Position numbers and translations under genes: made by a program
The notes under the pieces: model-generated
Told to the model about the DNA's origin: nothing
What the model saw: only the letters and a program-made list of their open reading frames with translations
Databases searched by the model: none
In this document: positions 40,614 through 49,884 of the stretch, piece after piece
Layout of the letters: each line of letters begins with the position of its first letter
How positions within the stretch are numbered: the first letter of the stretch is position 1
DNA from: Bog-159 sp963843255
GTDB lineage: Bacteria > Acidobacteriota > Terriglobia > Bryobacterales > Bryobacteraceae
Length of the DNA stretch: 64,000 nucleotides
Reading direction: 5' to 3'
NCBI GenBank assembly: GCA_963843255.1
Contig: CAWJJQ010000001.1
Span: 1-64,000, forward strand

Positions 40614-43600
40614 AGATAAACTTCAGCGCGAACTGGATCTGCCGTCCCGGCTGCGCTGACGTGAACGAGCCCGCCCCGGGAGCATCAAAGCTGCTCACCA
40701 GGCTGTTGGCGCGGAAATTCGGATGGTTGATCATGTTGAAGAACTCCGCCCGAAATTGCACTTTCGCGCGTTCCTTTATGGCGAAGTCCTTGAACAGCGA
40801 CGTATCAATCTGCAACTGAGGCGCGGTCCAGATGATATTGCGGCCGGCGTTGCCGTAAGTGCCGAACGGCTGCAGGGTGAACGCCGCGGGGTTGAACCAC
40901 TGGCTGGCGCCTTGGTTCGACGGATACAATGGCGCTCCCAGCACTCTATTCGGCCGCTCTTCCGTATCGCCGGTGTTGTTGTTTTGATCCACCGACTCGG
41001 TGACCGTATAGGGCAGCCCGCTCGACCACGATTGAATTCCCTGCAATTCCCAGCCGCCGATCAGGGCGTTCCCGATGCCATGCAAACTGCCCAAGAGCGC
41101 CTTGCCTTGACCTATGGGCAGCGTGTAGGAAAAGCTATTGACGAACCGATACTTTTGGTCGTAATCCGATGGGCCCTTTTCCCACTGCGGATTATTATTG
41201 TCCCGGAAGCCTCCGCCGCTGTGGAAACCGAGCGAAGCCTGGGACTGCTCGTCGATGGACTTGCCATACGTAAAGGCGGTCAGGAAGCTGAGATCATTGG
41301 AGAGCCGTTTCTCGAGCTTGGCTTGCAAAGCGTTATAGGTCGAGCTGTCGCAGGAGCACCAGAATGCGAGGTCCGAGCCCAGATACGGGCGCAAGCGCTC
41401 CGCGTTGTAGTCCGCACTCGGGTTGGTTGATGCGGGGATTTGGTTAGCGTTGCGAAACTCGTAAAGGTGCGTACCCTTGGAGCCGGTATAGGCCACCTCC
41501 AACACTGCGTTCCATCCCAACTCCTGCTGTATGCTGGCCTGCCAATGCTGCACGTTGGGATTGGTGAAGTTCGGATCGAGAGCGAATAGAGAGGGCGCCG
41601 AGGGATTGGCGAGCGCGTTCAGGGGAAATCCTTGCGAAAGATTACTGACGATCGGGTTCGGAACCAACGGGCTCTGCACGTTATAGTTCGATTGCTCGAA
41701 GAACGGCGGGTTATTCCCCGGGTTCGGGATGCTCAGCGGTCCCGCTTCATACGAAGAGTAGAATACTCCATACCCCGCACGCAGCACGGTCTTGTCGAAT
41801 AAGTTGTACGCAAGACCGATGCGGGGGGCAAAGTCGTGCTTCTGGTTCGGAACCAGGCTGGGCGGTGCACCGCGAGTGACTGCAATTTCCGGGAAGAAAT
41901 TCGGCGGGAGCGGATCCTGGCGGTTCCCGGCAATCTGCAGCGTGTTGGTGAATACGTTGAAATTAGCCTCAGCGTTGTATCGCTCCTTGGCGTGCTCAAC
42001 GAACTCGTAACGTAGCCCAAGGTTCAAGGTCAGCTTGCGGTTGACCTTGAAGTCATCCTGAACGTAACCAAAATAGCCCGGCTGTTGAAACTCATCATTG
42101 ATGAACGAGGAGATGTTGGCGCCTCCCGACACGGCGCCGAGCAGGAAGTCGGCCGTACCCACACCGGTGGTTGAAGTGTTCTCTATGTTCTGTGCGGTGT
42201 AGGTCCCGCTAAAGCCGAAATATCCACGGGGAACCGGCGGCTGCAAGATCGAGAAGTCCACCCGCGGTTTCAGCTCCGCGCCGATTTTGATCGTGTGGCG
42301 GCCGCGAACCAGCGAGACGCTGTCAATAAGCTGTTCGATCGCCTGCTTTTCCACCGTCGGCTGATATTCCGAGCTGCCGAAGCCGTTGAGCCCGGAAACG
42401 CCGAACTGCGGCAGACCGCCATTGTTAGAGGCAAATGGAACCCCCGGGATACCAACCAGCGCGGATTCGTTAACTGTGGAGTTGAACTGCAGCCGGTCCG
42501 ACTCGTTCTGTGTATACCCCAGGCGCAGTTCGTTGACCACACGCGGACTGAAGATGTGCGTTTCGGTCACCACCACGTTGCGGGGCTTCTGCAGGAACAC
42601 GCCGGATGAGAAAGATGCCGCGTCGAGCGGAGGAGGGATCGCTCCCGGGGGAACATCCCTCTCGTTCGCCCAGCTAAACCGCCCGAAGATCGAATCTTTA
42701 TCCGAAATCCTGTGGTCGATGCGCAGATCGAGCTGATTGGTATCATTCGGCTCGACTGGATTGCTCAGGTAATTGTTCGCAGGCCCGAAATTGTTGAACT
42801 GGCCAGGCGTGTTCGGCTCGGGAAACATGCTCAACAACTTGGCGGCAATCGGGTTCCATTGTGTTTGCGGAATGGTGTTCCCGGGGAACGGCACACGCCC
42901 CACCGCGTCTCCGGAAGAGTTGATGGTGCCGGTAGTCGGGTCGTAGATCGTGTTAAAAGCCGTGCCGTTCACGGGCGAAAAATTGCCCACCCGCATGTTG
43001 TCCGTGGGTACCGTCGCCAGAAAGGTGTCGCCCGTTCGGATGCGAGTCCCCTGGTAGTCGAAGAAGAAAAACGTCTTGTTCTTGCCGTTATAAATCTTGG
43101 GAATCAGGATAGGGGCCCCGGTACTGAAACCGAATTGATTCTGTTTGAATGGCGCGATCGGGGCGCCGTTGGCATTGTTGAAGAAATTGTTGGCGTCCAG
43201 ATCGCTGTTGCGCAGGAATTCATACGCCGTGCCATGCAGTTGGTTCGTGCCGGATTTGATGGTCACGTTCAGCACCGCACCGCCCGACCGGCCGAACTCG
43301 GCGCTCATCGAGTTGGTCTGCACCTTGAACTCTTGAATGGCGTCCGGCGGCGGCCCGACGACGAAGCTCGACTGGCTACTCAAATCTTCCGAGAGGCTGT
43401 TGTTGTCCACGCCATCCAGAATGTAGTTATTCTGATAGGGCCGCACGCCGTTAGCGCTGAATCCGCCTGTATTCTCGTCGCGGGCGCCCGCCGGTGTCGG
43501 CGCCGTTCCGGCTGTGAGTACCGCCAGGCGCGTGAAGAACCGGCCGTTCAGCGGCAGGTCCACGATCCTCTGGCTGTCCACCACTTCGCCCAGGTAAGAC

Positions 43601-43989
43601 GTGTCCGTTTCCAGGACCGGGGCCGCGGCCTGAACCTCAACTGTGTCCGACGCCTGGCCGACCTCGAGCCGCGCATCCACTCGCACGCGGTCCTGTACAT
43701 TCACTTGAATATCCGACCGGACCGAACGTTTGAATCCCACGGCCTCCACAGCTACCGAATACTTGCCGACTTCGAGCGGCGTCACAACATACTCGCCGGC
43801 GGCGTCCGTCGCCGTCTTAACTGCGATATTGGTGCCCATGTTGGTGATCGTAACGGTTGCGCCCGCGATGATCGCGCCGCTCGGGTCGGTTACGGTTCCA
43901 ACAATGGCGCCGGACGTCGTTTGCGCGGCTAAAGGAACCAAGCCAACGATCAGGCACAAAACTATGGCAAGAACACCGAACCTTCGCAT
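40609..43989 (-). CDS. Oar-like TonB-dependent outer membrane receptor
   Basis: This 1,126-residue receptor has a signal peptide, an N-terminal carboxypeptidase-regulatory-like domain (SGAIVGTVTDPSGAIIAGAT, GEYVVTPLEVGKYSVAVEA), a plug (RIVDLPLNGRFFTRLAVLT, GVRPYQNNYILDGVDNNS) and a long beta-barrel ending in the aromatic residue Tyr (FALKFIY). This is the large 'Oar-like' class that is expanded in acidobacteria and takes up oligosaccharides or other bulky ligands with TonB energy. The start is preceded by AGGAGGGG. It sits in a run of secreted sugar- and amine-active enzymes, which suggests a role in nutrient uptake. Confidence 0.92.
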   Translation of the reverse strand: MRRFGVLAIVLCLIVGLVPLAAQTTSGAIVGTVTDPSGAIIAGATVTITNMGTNIAVKTATDAAGEYVVTPLEVGKYSVAVEAVGFKRSVRSDIQVNVQDRVRVDARLEVGQASDTVEVQAAAPVLETDTSYLGEVVDSQRIVDLPLNGRFFTRLAVLTAGTAPTPAGARDENTGGFSANGVRPYQNNYILDGVDNNSLSEDLSSQSSFVVGPPPDAIQEFKVQTNSMSAEFGRSGGAVLNVTIKSGTNQLHGTAYEFLRNSDLDANNFFNNANGAPIAPFKQNQFGFSTGAPILIPKIYNGKNKTFFFFDYQGTRIRTGDTFLATVPTDNMRVGNFSPVNGTAFNTIYDPTTGTINSSGDAVGRVPFPGNTIPQTQWNPIAAKLLSMFPEPNTPGQFNNFGPANNYLSNPVEPNDTNQLDLRIDHRISDKDSIFGRFSWANERDVPPGAIPPPLDAASFSSGVFLQKPRNVVVTETHIFSPRVVNELRLGYTQNESDRLQFNSTVNESALVGIPGVPFASNNGGLPQFGVSGLNGFGSSEYQPTVEKQAIEQLIDSVSLVRGRHTIKIGAELKPRVDFSILQPPVPRGYFGFSGTYTAQNIENTSTTGVGTADFLLGAVSGGANISSFINDEFQQPGYFGYVQDDFKVNRKLTLNLGLRYEFVEHAKERYNAEANFNVFTNTLQIAGNRQDPLPPNFFPEIAVTRGAPPSLVPNQKHDFAPRIGLAYNLFDKTVLRAGYGVFYSSYEAGPLSIPNPGNNPPFFEQSNYNVQSPLVPNPIVSNLSQGFPLNALANPSAPSLFALDPNFTNPNVQHWQASIQQELGWNAVLEVAYTGSKGTHLYEFRNANQIPASTNPSADYNAERLRPYLGSDLAFWCSCDSSTYNALQAKLEKRLSNDLSFLTAFTYGKSIDEQSQASLGFHSGGGFRDNNNPQWEKGPSDYDQKYRFVNSFSYTLPIGQGKALLGSLHGIGNALIGGWELQGIQSWSSGLPYTVTESVDQNNNTGDTEERPNRVLGAPLYPSNQGASQWFNPAAFTLQPFGTYGNAGRNIIWTAPQLQIDTSLFKDFAIKERAKVQFRAEFFNMINHPNFRANSLVSSFDAPGAGSFTSAQPGRQIQFALKFIY

Positions 43990-44233
43990 GAACTCCCCTC
44001 CTAACCGGCGATTACCGTTTGAGAACCTAGCCCCTGAACGGCTTCCAAAGGTGACGCTGCCTTAGTACACTGTTTCGCAATGATGGCCTCATATTCGTGC
44101 CGACTGTTCTTCGCCTGAGTTCCGAAACAGCGCGCTTAGTTAAAAACAGACACGCACCCGCTAACCCATACGTCCGGTTTCGGACATTGTATCCCAAGCG
44201 AAGCGCTTCGGGAGAAAATTTTTTGAATCCAGC
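43990..44233. other. Intergenic region upstream of the TonB receptor
   Basis: This gap holds the AGGAGGGG ribosome binding site of the receptor next to its ATG. Nothing else is recognisable; it should contain the receptor promoter. Confidence 0.4.
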
Positions 44234-47200
44234 CTATTCACCGAGTTCCCGCAGCGCTTTTCGCGCGGCAGGGCTGGAAGGACTGCGGGTGAGTAACTGC
44301 TTCAAGACTTCCCGGGCTTTGGCGAGGTCGCCGGCGCGGGCGTAGACGCGCGCCAGATTCATGTACGAGAGCTCCTCGTCCGGGGCGACCTCGATGCCGT
44401 AGCGGAACGCGGCTATAGCGTCGTCGACCTTCTGCAGTTGCATGTATAGTACGCCCAGGTTGTTGATGGCCCACACGTGGTCGCGTTGCGCGGCGATGGC
44501 CTGCTCGAAGGTCCGCCGCGCCTCTTCTGTTCGGTTGTGACGGACGAGCAGCAGCCCCAATTGGTTGGCAGCATCGGCATCCCGGCTGTCGGCCGCCAGA
44601 GCGCGGCGGAAGAGAGATTCGGCGGAGAGATCGTCGCCAAGACCGGCGTGCGCCTGCCCGGCACTCATCAGGGCGTAGGCTGCGTTTGGGTCAAGAGCTA
44701 AGGCGTGCTCGAAATCGGCAAGCGCCTGGCGATAACGCGTGGCATTCAATTCGAAGCGGCCCAGGTAGGTCCACGCGTCTGGTGATTTGGGCAGCAACTC
44801 GACGGCGCGTTCTAGATGCTGGCGGGCGGGGCCGTCGCGTCCCGCTTCCATGTCAATGAAACCCACCGCCAAATGTGCCTTGCCGTTGTCGGGCTGCTGG
44901 CGGATGACCTCGTCCAGGTAGAGCAGGGCCTGCTCCGGATAGCCCGCCCAGAAAAACGCCGAGCCGAGGCGAAAGTGATTGCGCCGTGGCTGGGTGTAAT
45001 AGCGGCCGGGAAAGGGCAGCGCCAGACGCGCGCGGTCCGGGTTTCGCAAAAATTGCAGATCTTCTTGTAGGCGGGCTGCAGATGGCACGTTGGGATAGAC
45101 TTTGTGCGCCATGCCTCGTTCGTCAATCAAAATCAACATGGGCAGGAGCAGGTCCGTGCGGTAATCAAACAGGTAGCGGCGGAACAAGGCGTAACCGGCG
45201 GCGACGTCCGGCGCCCCCCGGCTCAGGTCCAGCGCTTCACCGGGAATTCCAACTGGAAGACGTTCGCTTCCGGCGGCAGTCAGCAGGAGGTAGCCAGGGC
45301 CCCGCCGCTGCTCCGGAACCGGCACGGGCAGCAGCAGCCACGTCTCGTCGAATGCCGGGCGGTTGTCCGGTGAAATCGCGGGGGCGGGCGGCAGGGGTTG
45401 GCGCGAGGTGAAGGCTTCGCGGCGCGGTTCGTTATTTCCCTCTGTGACGTGATACCGGAACCCCGCATCGAGATTGCGAAACTCCTGACGCGCGCCTGAA
45501 GGCCAGCGGATCGCGACCCGGTCAGCCCGCACCGCGTCGCCCAGCCCGAAGTGCAGGGTCTTGGTGTGCTGGGACAGATAGCCGGATCCGGCCTGCACGA
45601 AAGACACGGTGCGCCGGCCGGCCCACTCCACCTCCACCGCGGCGCCGATGGCATCGCGATTCGAAGGCCCTCCTGTCAATTTGATGGCGATGGCGTGGCT
45701 GCTGGTCCCCCACTCGTTTCGCAGCGCGCGGACTTGCGGGCCGAGGCGGCTCTTCAACAGCAGGTCGAGATTGCCGTCGCCGTCCCAATCGGTCACGGCG
45801 AAGGCGCGGCTGTCAGCGGCGAAATCTGCGCCGGATACGCCCGAATAATCGATGTAGCGGCCGTCGCGCCGTGCATACAGCACGTTTGGCTCGCGCCCGT
45901 TCCAACTGTAATCTTCGCGAATGAACTGGTTGATCGCGTTCCAGCCGTTCTCATATGCCGGCGCCACCGACTGCGCGGCGGGCGAGCGGGCCACTACCTG
46001 CCGCCAGAAGAAACTCATGGCATCGGCTTCCGACGGATTGGTGAGCATGCCGCACGCGACGTAGATCTCCAGTGCGCCGTCGTTATCGAAGTCGAAGCCA
46101 TCCGCCGACCAGGCCCATCGGCCCATCTCGACCTTCTCGCGCATTCCAGTTTCTTCAAATGTCCCGTCGCCGCGATTGCGGTAGAGCGAATTGCCCTTGG
46201 TGTGCCGCCGATAAGCTTCCGCCAGGCCGTCTTTAACCACCGGTCTGAAATGCGCATCCGCCACCACGCGCTGGCCGGCGGCGGTCCACATGTTGCTCAC
46301 GTAGAGGTCGGGCCGCCCGTCGCCGTCGTAATCGAACCATGCCGCGCTCATGCCCGGGCCCAAATCCTCGACGCCCGCGGCCGCCGCCACATCGCGGAAA
46401 TGGCCATTTTCGTTGCGGTACAGATTCTTGCGCCCGAAGTCATTGGCTACGAACAGGTCGGGCCAGCCGTCTCCGTTGTGGTCGCACCAGGCCGGCGCGA
46501 AGCTGTAGCGGTTGTTGTTCTCGTCGAGACCGGTAGCGGCGGTGACGTCCTCGAAAGAGCCTTCGCCATCCGCGGTGAGCCGGTTCTGAAAGAGAAAATT
46601 GGGCGGGCCATTTTGGGCGTCGTGATACGGCTCGGGATAGCGATACTGGTCCTCGCTCTGGAAGTAGACGTAGGTGCAGAGGTAGAGGTCCACCCGTCCA
46701 TCGCGATCGTAGTCGGCGGCGGACATGCCGGTGAAGGTTCCTTGCGGCGGCGTTCGGAAACGGAATGCGTCCGGCTTGTGGCGCAAAGTGGAGCCGTCGT
46801 TCAGAAAGAGAAGCGGACGAGAGGTGGTGAGCACCACCAGATCCTGGCGGCCGGTGTTGCGCAGATCGAGGAACAGGGCGGCGGTGGAATCATCCAGTAC
46901 AGAGACACCCCACTGTTCCGTGATGTCTTCCGCGCTGCCGTGCGCGCCCAACTTGTATAACCGGTTGGGAAGCCCGCCGGGCTGGCAGATGTAGACTTCG
47001 TCGCGGCCATCGCCGTCGATGTCGCCGACCGCGATCCCGTTGTTGCCGTAGACGTCGATACCGGATGCCGAATCCAGCCGCGCCCGCCAATACGGGACTC
47101 CACGCAGCAGTTGCCGCTGAAATGAATCGACCGGTCCGAAGGTCTCGCTGGTCACGTCGCGGAAGAGGGGTTGTGGCGCGGTTGCCAGGGTCTCCTCGAC

Positions 47201-47683
47201 GGGCTCAAATTCCGCGAGCAGTTCGCCCTGCCATTCCTGCTTCCAGACGCCTACGCGGTAATTGAGCAGGCCGCCGGCAGTGCTGGCAATCTCGTAGCGC
47301 AGGCGGCCACCGGCTAGCGGGAAAAAGCGCGCACTTCGTATTTCGCCCAGTTTGGCCATCCATTCTTCGAAACCTTTCTGAAAGGCGTGATCGCTGCCCG
47401 AAACCGGCGATGTGCCGCTAAAGCCGTCAGCCAGTGGAACGGAGCGCGCCGCCAGCCCTCGCTTCCAGCGCTCCGCGATTTCGGCCACTTCTTTCTCGAC
47501 GGTGAATTCGTCGTGACCTGGTTCGATCAGCGGCCGTAAGCTCTCGTACGGATTCGGCTTCCGAAACCGCACGGGAAACACAGAGGAGATGGGCACCGCG
47601 CGTGCCGGCCAGGACCACGCCATGCCCGCCGCCGCCCCGCTAAACAGGAGCCGGCGGCGCGTAAAGCTTTGACCCCAAGGCAT
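44234..47683 (-). CDS. CRTAC1-like FG-GAP/ASPIC-UnbV protein fused to TPR repeats
   Basis: This 1,149-residue protein begins with a twin-arginine signal (RRRLLFSGAAAGMAW). Residues about 200-620 contain repeated Ca-binding FG-GAP blades (GDIDGDGRDEVYICQPG, YDGDGRPDLYVSNMW, NHNGDGWPDLFVANDF-like). An ASPIC/UnbV domain follows (VAIRWPSGARQEFRNLDAG). After a linker domain, the last 250 or so residues are five to seven tetratricopeptide repeats (for example PDAWTYLGRFELNATRYRQA). The function is unknown; relatives are exported proteins of Acidobacteria and Planctomycetes. It diverges from the DUF1549 gene, sharing a palindromic predicted -10 element. Confidence 0.87.
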   Translation of the reverse strand: MPWGQSFTRRRLLFSGAAAGMAWSWPARAVPISSVFPVRFRKPNPYESLRPLIEPGHDEFTVEKEVAEIAERWKRGLAARSVPLADGFSGTSPVSGSDHAFQKGFEEWMAKLGEIRSARFFPLAGGRLRYEIASTAGGLLNYRVGVWKQEWQGELLAEFEPVEETLATAPQPLFRDVTSETFGPVDSFQRQLLRGVPYWRARLDSASGIDVYGNNGIAVGDIDGDGRDEVYICQPGGLPNRLYKLGAHGSAEDITEQWGVSVLDDSTAALFLDLRNTGRQDLVVLTTSRPLLFLNDGSTLRHKPDAFRFRTPPQGTFTGMSAADYDRDGRVDLYLCTYVYFQSEDQYRYPEPYHDAQNGPPNFLFQNRLTADGEGSFEDVTAATGLDENNNRYSFAPAWCDHNGDGWPDLFVANDFGRKNLYRNENGHFRDVAAAAGVEDLGPGMSAAWFDYDGDGRPDLYVSNMWTAAGQRVVADAHFRPVVKDGLAEAYRRHTKGNSLYRNRGDGTFEETGMREKVEMGRWAWSADGFDFDNDGALEIYVACGMLTNPSEADAMSFFWRQVVARSPAAQSVAPAYENGWNAINQFIREDYSWNGREPNVLYARRDGRYIDYSGVSGADFAADSRAFAVTDWDGDGNLDLLLKSRLGPQVRALRNEWGTSSHAIAIKLTGGPSNRDAIGAAVEVEWAGRRTVSFVQAGSGYLSQHTKTLHFGLGDAVRADRVAIRWPSGARQEFRNLDAGFRYHVTEGNNEPRREAFTSRQPLPPAPAISPDNRPAFDETWLLLPVPVPEQRRGPGYLLLTAAGSERLPVGIPGEALDLSRGAPDVAAGYALFRRYLFDYRTDLLLPMLILIDERGMAHKVYPNVPSAARLQEDLQFLRNPDRARLALPFPGRYYTQPRRNHFRLGSAFFWAGYPEQALLYLDEVIRQQPDNGKAHLAVGFIDMEAGRDGPARQHLERAVELLPKSPDAWTYLGRFELNATRYRQALADFEHALALDPNAAYALMSAGQAHAGLGDDLSAESLFRRALAADSRDADAANQLGLLLVRHNRTEEARRTFEQAIAAQRDHVWAINNLGVLYMQLQKVDDAIAAFRYGIEVAPDEELSYMNLARVYARAGDLAKAREVLKQLLTRSPSSPAARKALRELGE

Positions 47684-47689
47684 ACCGGA

Positions 47690-47697
47690 AGTATACT
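47690..47697. promoter_or_regulatory. Palindromic -10 element shared by two divergent genes
   Basis: AGTATACT is its own reverse complement, so TATACT is read on both strands. On the minus strand it is followed by six bases and the ATG at 47683. On the plus strand it is followed by nine bases and the GTG at 47707. It may be a bidirectional promoter core. Confidence 0.5.
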
Positions 47698-47706
47698 AGG
47701 ACAACC

Positions 47707-49884
47707 GTGAGGGCAACCATCCAGATCGCCTTGTTGGGAATCGCTGTAGCTGTGCTGTTCGCCAGCGAGCCCGACCAAACGGACAAGGAAACCAAGTTCA
47801 TTGGCTCGCGCGGAAAGTATTGGGCCTTCCAGCATGTGGTCCGGCCGCCCGTGCCGAAAACCTCCAGCACGTGGGTGCGCACGCCCATCGACGCATTCAT
47901 TCTGAATGCGCTGGAAGCCAAGAAACTGAGCCCTTCCGAACCGGTGGACCGCATCCGGCTCATCCGGCGCGTCACCTTCGACCTGATCGGCCTGCCGCCG
48001 ACGCCGTCCGAAGTGGATGCATTCGTCCATGACCGGTCGCCGGACGCATATCAAAAGGTCGTGGACCGGCTACTGGCCTCTCCACATTACGGCGAACGGT
48101 GGGCATTGAAGTGGCTGGATGTGGTGCGCTACGCCGATACCAACGGCTTCGAACTGGACGCCGACCGCACGCACGCCTGGCGCTATCGCGACTACGTGAT
48201 CGACTCATTCAATCGCGACAAGCCTTACGACCGCTTCATCAAGGAGCAGATCGCCGGAGACGAGATTTTCCCGGACAACAAGGAAGCGTTGATTGCGACC
48301 GGGTACCTGCGTGCGGGGCAGGAGCACCTGGTGGCCGGGAACATCGATCCGGAAGTGAGCCGGGAAGAAGTGCTCACCGAAATCGCCACGTCCGTGGGGC
48401 AAACGTATTTGGGTCTCACGGTGAATTGCGCGCGCTGTCACAATCACAAGTTCGATCCGATCTTGCAGGCCGACTACTACCGGCTGCAGGCAGTGTTCGC
48501 CGGGGCCGTGGGCAAAGACGTGGAGATCGCCACCCCGGCCGAAAAGACGGCGTGGGAAGCGGCGGACAAGGCTTACAAGGAGCGCTTGAAGCCGGTCGCG
48601 GACGCCCTGAAGGAACTGGCCAAGCCTTACGAAGAGGGCATCAAAGCCGAGCGTCTGGCGAAGCTCGAACCTAAGCTGCAGGAAGCCTGGAAGACGCCGA
48701 AAGACAAGCGCACGGCAGAGCAGAAGGTGCTCGCGGAAAACGCCAACGATCAGATCGAGCCCACCTGGGATGTAGTGGTGGCGGCCATGACGCCGGAAGA
48801 TCGCGAGAAGCGAGCGAAACTGCGCGTCCAGTTGCATGAAGTGGAGGCCACCGAGCCGGATCCCCTGCCGACGGCGTACGTCTATGTCAACGGCAAGGAA
48901 GCCGCGCCGCAGGCCTATGTGCTGCGCATGGGTGATCCCAAGAATCGCCTCGATCCCGTTGAGCCAGCGGTACCGCGCGTATTGAAAGCTTCGTACGAAA
49001 TTCCCAAGGCGTCGGTGGGCAGGCGTACGGCGCTGGCTAACTGGCTCGCAACCGGCGACAATCCGCTGACCGCGCGGGTGATGGCGAACCGCATCTGGCA
49101 GTTCCGCATGGGGACGGGGATCGTGCGCACGCCCAACGATTTCGGCGTGATGGGCGATCGTCCCTCGAACCAGGCACTGCTCGACTGGCTGGCGTCGGAG
49201 TTTGTGGCGCAAGGCTGGAGCGTGAAGGCCATCGATCGGCTGATTGTGACTTCGAACGTGTACCTCGAAAGCGCGCTGCCGGACAAGGATCGCGAAGCCA
49301 TCGATCCGGACGACCGCTTGTACTGGCGGATGAATCGCAAGCGCATGGAGGGCGAAACGCTGCGGGACACGATCTTGTCGGTCTCGGGAACCTTGAATCC
49401 GCAACTGGGCGGGCGGCCTGTGCGGGTACCCATCGAGCCGGAGGTCTATAACCTGATCTTCACCGAGCACGAGCGGGACGGATTGTGGCCCGTGAGTCCC
49501 GACAAGCGGGTGCAGGACCGGCGCAGCATTTACCTGTACGACAAGCGCAGCGTGCGCCTGCCGCTGCTGACGGCATTCGATCAACCGGACGCGATCACGT
49601 CCTGCCCTGTGCGGCCGGTCAGCACGCATCCGCTGCAGGCGCTTTCGATGCTCAACAGCGATTTCATGCAGGAACAATCGCGCGCGTTTGCGGAACGCTT
49701 GGTCAAGGAATGCAAGAAAGACAACCGCGCGTGTGAGATCAAGACCGCCTGGAAACTGGCGCTGGCGCGCACCCCGTCACCCGCGGAAGGGAAGCTAGCG
49801 GCGAAGTTCTTCGCAGGCGGCGGAAACCTCGCCGACATGTGCCTGGCATTGTTGAACCGGAACGAGTTCGTCTATGTCCCATAA
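47707..49884 (+). CDS. DUF1549/DUF1553 domain protein (planctomycete-type)
   Basis: This 725-residue protein has a signal-like start (IQIALLGIAVAVLFA), a DUF1549 domain (RIRLIRRVTFDLIGLPPTPS, ERWALKWLDVVRYADTNGFE) that includes a CARCH haem-type motif, and a C-terminal DUF1553 domain (TARVMANRIWQFRMGTG, TPNDFGVMGDRPSN). Such proteins are paired with DUF1501 proteins throughout planctomycetes and acidobacteria; their biochemical role is unknown. The GTG start at 47707 follows the shared TATACT. The 3' end overlaps the DUF1501 gene by 11 bp, so the pair is coupled. Confidence 0.9.
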   Translation: MRATIQIALLGIAVAVLFASEPDQTDKETKFIGSRGKYWAFQHVVRPPVPKTSSTWVRTPIDAFILNALEAKKLSPSEPVDRIRLIRRVTFDLIGLPPTPSEVDAFVHDRSPDAYQKVVDRLLASPHYGERWALKWLDVVRYADTNGFELDADRTHAWRYRDYVIDSFNRDKPYDRFIKEQIAGDEIFPDNKEALIATGYLRAGQEHLVAGNIDPEVSREEVLTEIATSVGQTYLGLTVNCARCHNHKFDPILQADYYRLQAVFAGAVGKDVEIATPAEKTAWEAADKAYKERLKPVADALKELAKPYEEGIKAERLAKLEPKLQEAWKTPKDKRTAEQKVLAENANDQIEPTWDVVVAAMTPEDREKRAKLRVQLHEVEATEPDPLPTAYVYVNGKEAAPQAYVLRMGDPKNRLDPVEPAVPRVLKASYEIPKASVGRRTALANWLATGDNPLTARVMANRIWQFRMGTGIVRTPNDFGVMGDRPSNQALLDWLASEFVAQGWSVKAIDRLIVTSNVYLESALPDKDREAIDPDDRLYWRMNRKRMEGETLRDTILSVSGTLNPQLGGRPVRVPIEPEVYNLIFTEHERDGLWPVSPDKRVQDRRSIYLYDKRSVRLPLLTAFDQPDAITSCPVRPVSTHPLQALSMLNSDFMQEQSRAFAERLVKECKKDNRACEIKTAWKLALARTPSPAEGKLAAKFFAGGGNLADMCLALLNRNEFVYVP

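Noticed and set aside
42712..43932. 406-codon plus-strand open frame opposite the TonB receptor
   Set aside because: Mirror frame of a strongly supported receptor; no domain, start signal or hydrophobic pattern.
45551..46960. 469-codon plus-strand open frame opposite the CRTAC1-like gene
   Set aside because: Mirror frame of FG-GAP repeats; Val/Ala/Arg-rich without motifs.
48205..49677. 490-codon minus-strand open frame opposite the DUF1549/DUF1553 gene
   Set aside because: Mirror frame of a gene with intact domain motifs.
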